Below are positions 63,301-64,000 of a stretch of DNA of 64,000 nucleotides, piece by piece. The stretch is from Monosporascus cannonballus (lineage: Eukaryota > Ascomycota > Sordariomycetes > Xylariales). Below the pieces are notes generated by a model that searched no databases, was not told where the DNA came from, and was given only the letters and a program-made list of their open reading frames with translations. The stretch is taken from the NCBI GenBank assembly GCA_004154925.1, contig QJNS01000002.1, positions 124,001 through 188,000 of the forward strand, in the 5' to 3' direction. Each line of letters opens with the position of its first letter. The first letter of the stretch is position 1. The translations under genes and the position numbers were made by a program.

Positions 63301-63764
63301 ATTTAATATTTGTTTATTAATTTACAATAGAATTGTGATTTCAAAACCCAAATAAGTTTTCGTTTTCGTAATAGATTTTAATCTATTTTTGTTAATAAAA
63401 ACCTATAATATACAGGATATTATAAATCTCTAAAAGGAATTTAAAACGTGCTTCGTAAGCGATCAAGACAAATTCGAAAAAGCATAAATGTAAAGGTTTT
63501 TAATATATTTACTATTTATTCCAATATAACAGTATGAATTTAATAGTTTTATACGAAGATTGCAAAGTAATATATAGAAAGTGACGTTAAAAGTTATCAT
63601 TATTAATATATATATTCATTATGTAATATGATGAAAATAATAGTTTATATTTACTTATTTTATATTAAAGTTTTGCAACCTCACAAAATGCGTCTTTCAA
63701 AAACGGTCGTAATAGAAATATCAAAATAATAACGTAGATTATGTTACGTAATAAGCTACCAACT
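63301..63764. other. AT-rich intergenic stretch
   Basis: AT-rich, no open frames, nothing recognised apart from the ATTTA duplication at its start. Confidence 0.7.
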
Positions 63765-64000
63765 TATGACGGCTAGGCGGTTTAACCAACTATTAAACCT
63801 TAAGTCGACGGGTTTATGTTGGTAGGAGTATCGTGGGAATTTGAACAATAGATACAACAACGTATTACGTTTCGTAATACTAAAGGTGATTTGAGTAACG
63901 ATATTATATTGCAAACGGTTAGTATTAATAAATGTTACAAGTTAAAACTATTTAAACTATGGAAATAATAAACGTATATATCTTTTTTTTGGCTTAATTA
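63765..64000 (-). repeat. chromovirus LTR, - orientation, cut by window end
   Basis: Begins TATGACGGCTAGGCGGTTTA (from TGTGACGG) and follows the LTR consensus in reverse complement, with GGTTTATGTTGGTAGGAGT and ACTATGGAAATAATAAACG. The remaining part, with the CACGTG region and any internal sequence, lies beyond 64000. Confidence 0.85.

Overview
The window looks like part of a filamentous ascomycete (Pezizomycotina) genome, in a gene-poor, transposon-rich region. Three things point that way: very AT-rich DNA full of TA steps and in-frame stops, transposon families typical of these fungi (Ty3/Gypsy chromoviruses with a chromodomain, Fot1/pogo DNA transposons, a Copia-like gag remnant), and one small intron-containing gene for a cysteine-rich secreted protein. 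Transposon codons have changed as expected from repeat-induced point mutation (RIP, C:G to T:A): Cys to Tyr, His to Tyr, Asp to Asn, Trp or Gln to stop. No tRNA, rRNA or CRISPR array was recognised.

Layout. 1-3.4 kb: a degraded retroelement block with a truncated LTR and a Copia-like gag remnant, then a complete but dead pogo-family transposon with 35-bp inverted repeats. 3.4-19.7 kb: AT-rich desert with short repeat remnants. 19.7-23.1 kb: an unassigned degraded repeat with strong strand skew. 23.1-35.75 kb: more desert. 35.75-53.5 kb: a nested stack of chromoviruses. It holds a 5'-truncated copy with its 3' LTR (35755-36972), and an older + strand copy (36973-45499) split by a complete - strand element (37849-44555, target duplication TTAAC/TCAAC). 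It also holds a complete + strand element (46092-52791, target duplication CAAGC) inserted into normal-composition DNA that carries a possible 140-codon ORF. 53.5-57.4 kb: desert. 57416-59281: a complete dead Fot1/Pot2-like transposon. 59.3-61.0 kb: desert. 61.03-62.8 kb: a normal-composition island with the one convincing gene. 62909-63300: a solo LTR with perfect target duplication ATTTA. 63765-64000: the start of another LTR that runs off the window.

The gene (61606-61903, one 58-nt intron) predicts a 79-residue secreted protein with seven cysteines, probably an effector-like or surface protein. The most unusual feature is an antisense reading frame at the 3' end of every chromovirus copy, between the chromodomain and the 3' LTR. 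It encodes a double Cys-x2-Cys-x6-Cys cluster, a charged helical stretch and Asp-Trp-rich tail motifs, and is recognisable in four independently mutated copies.
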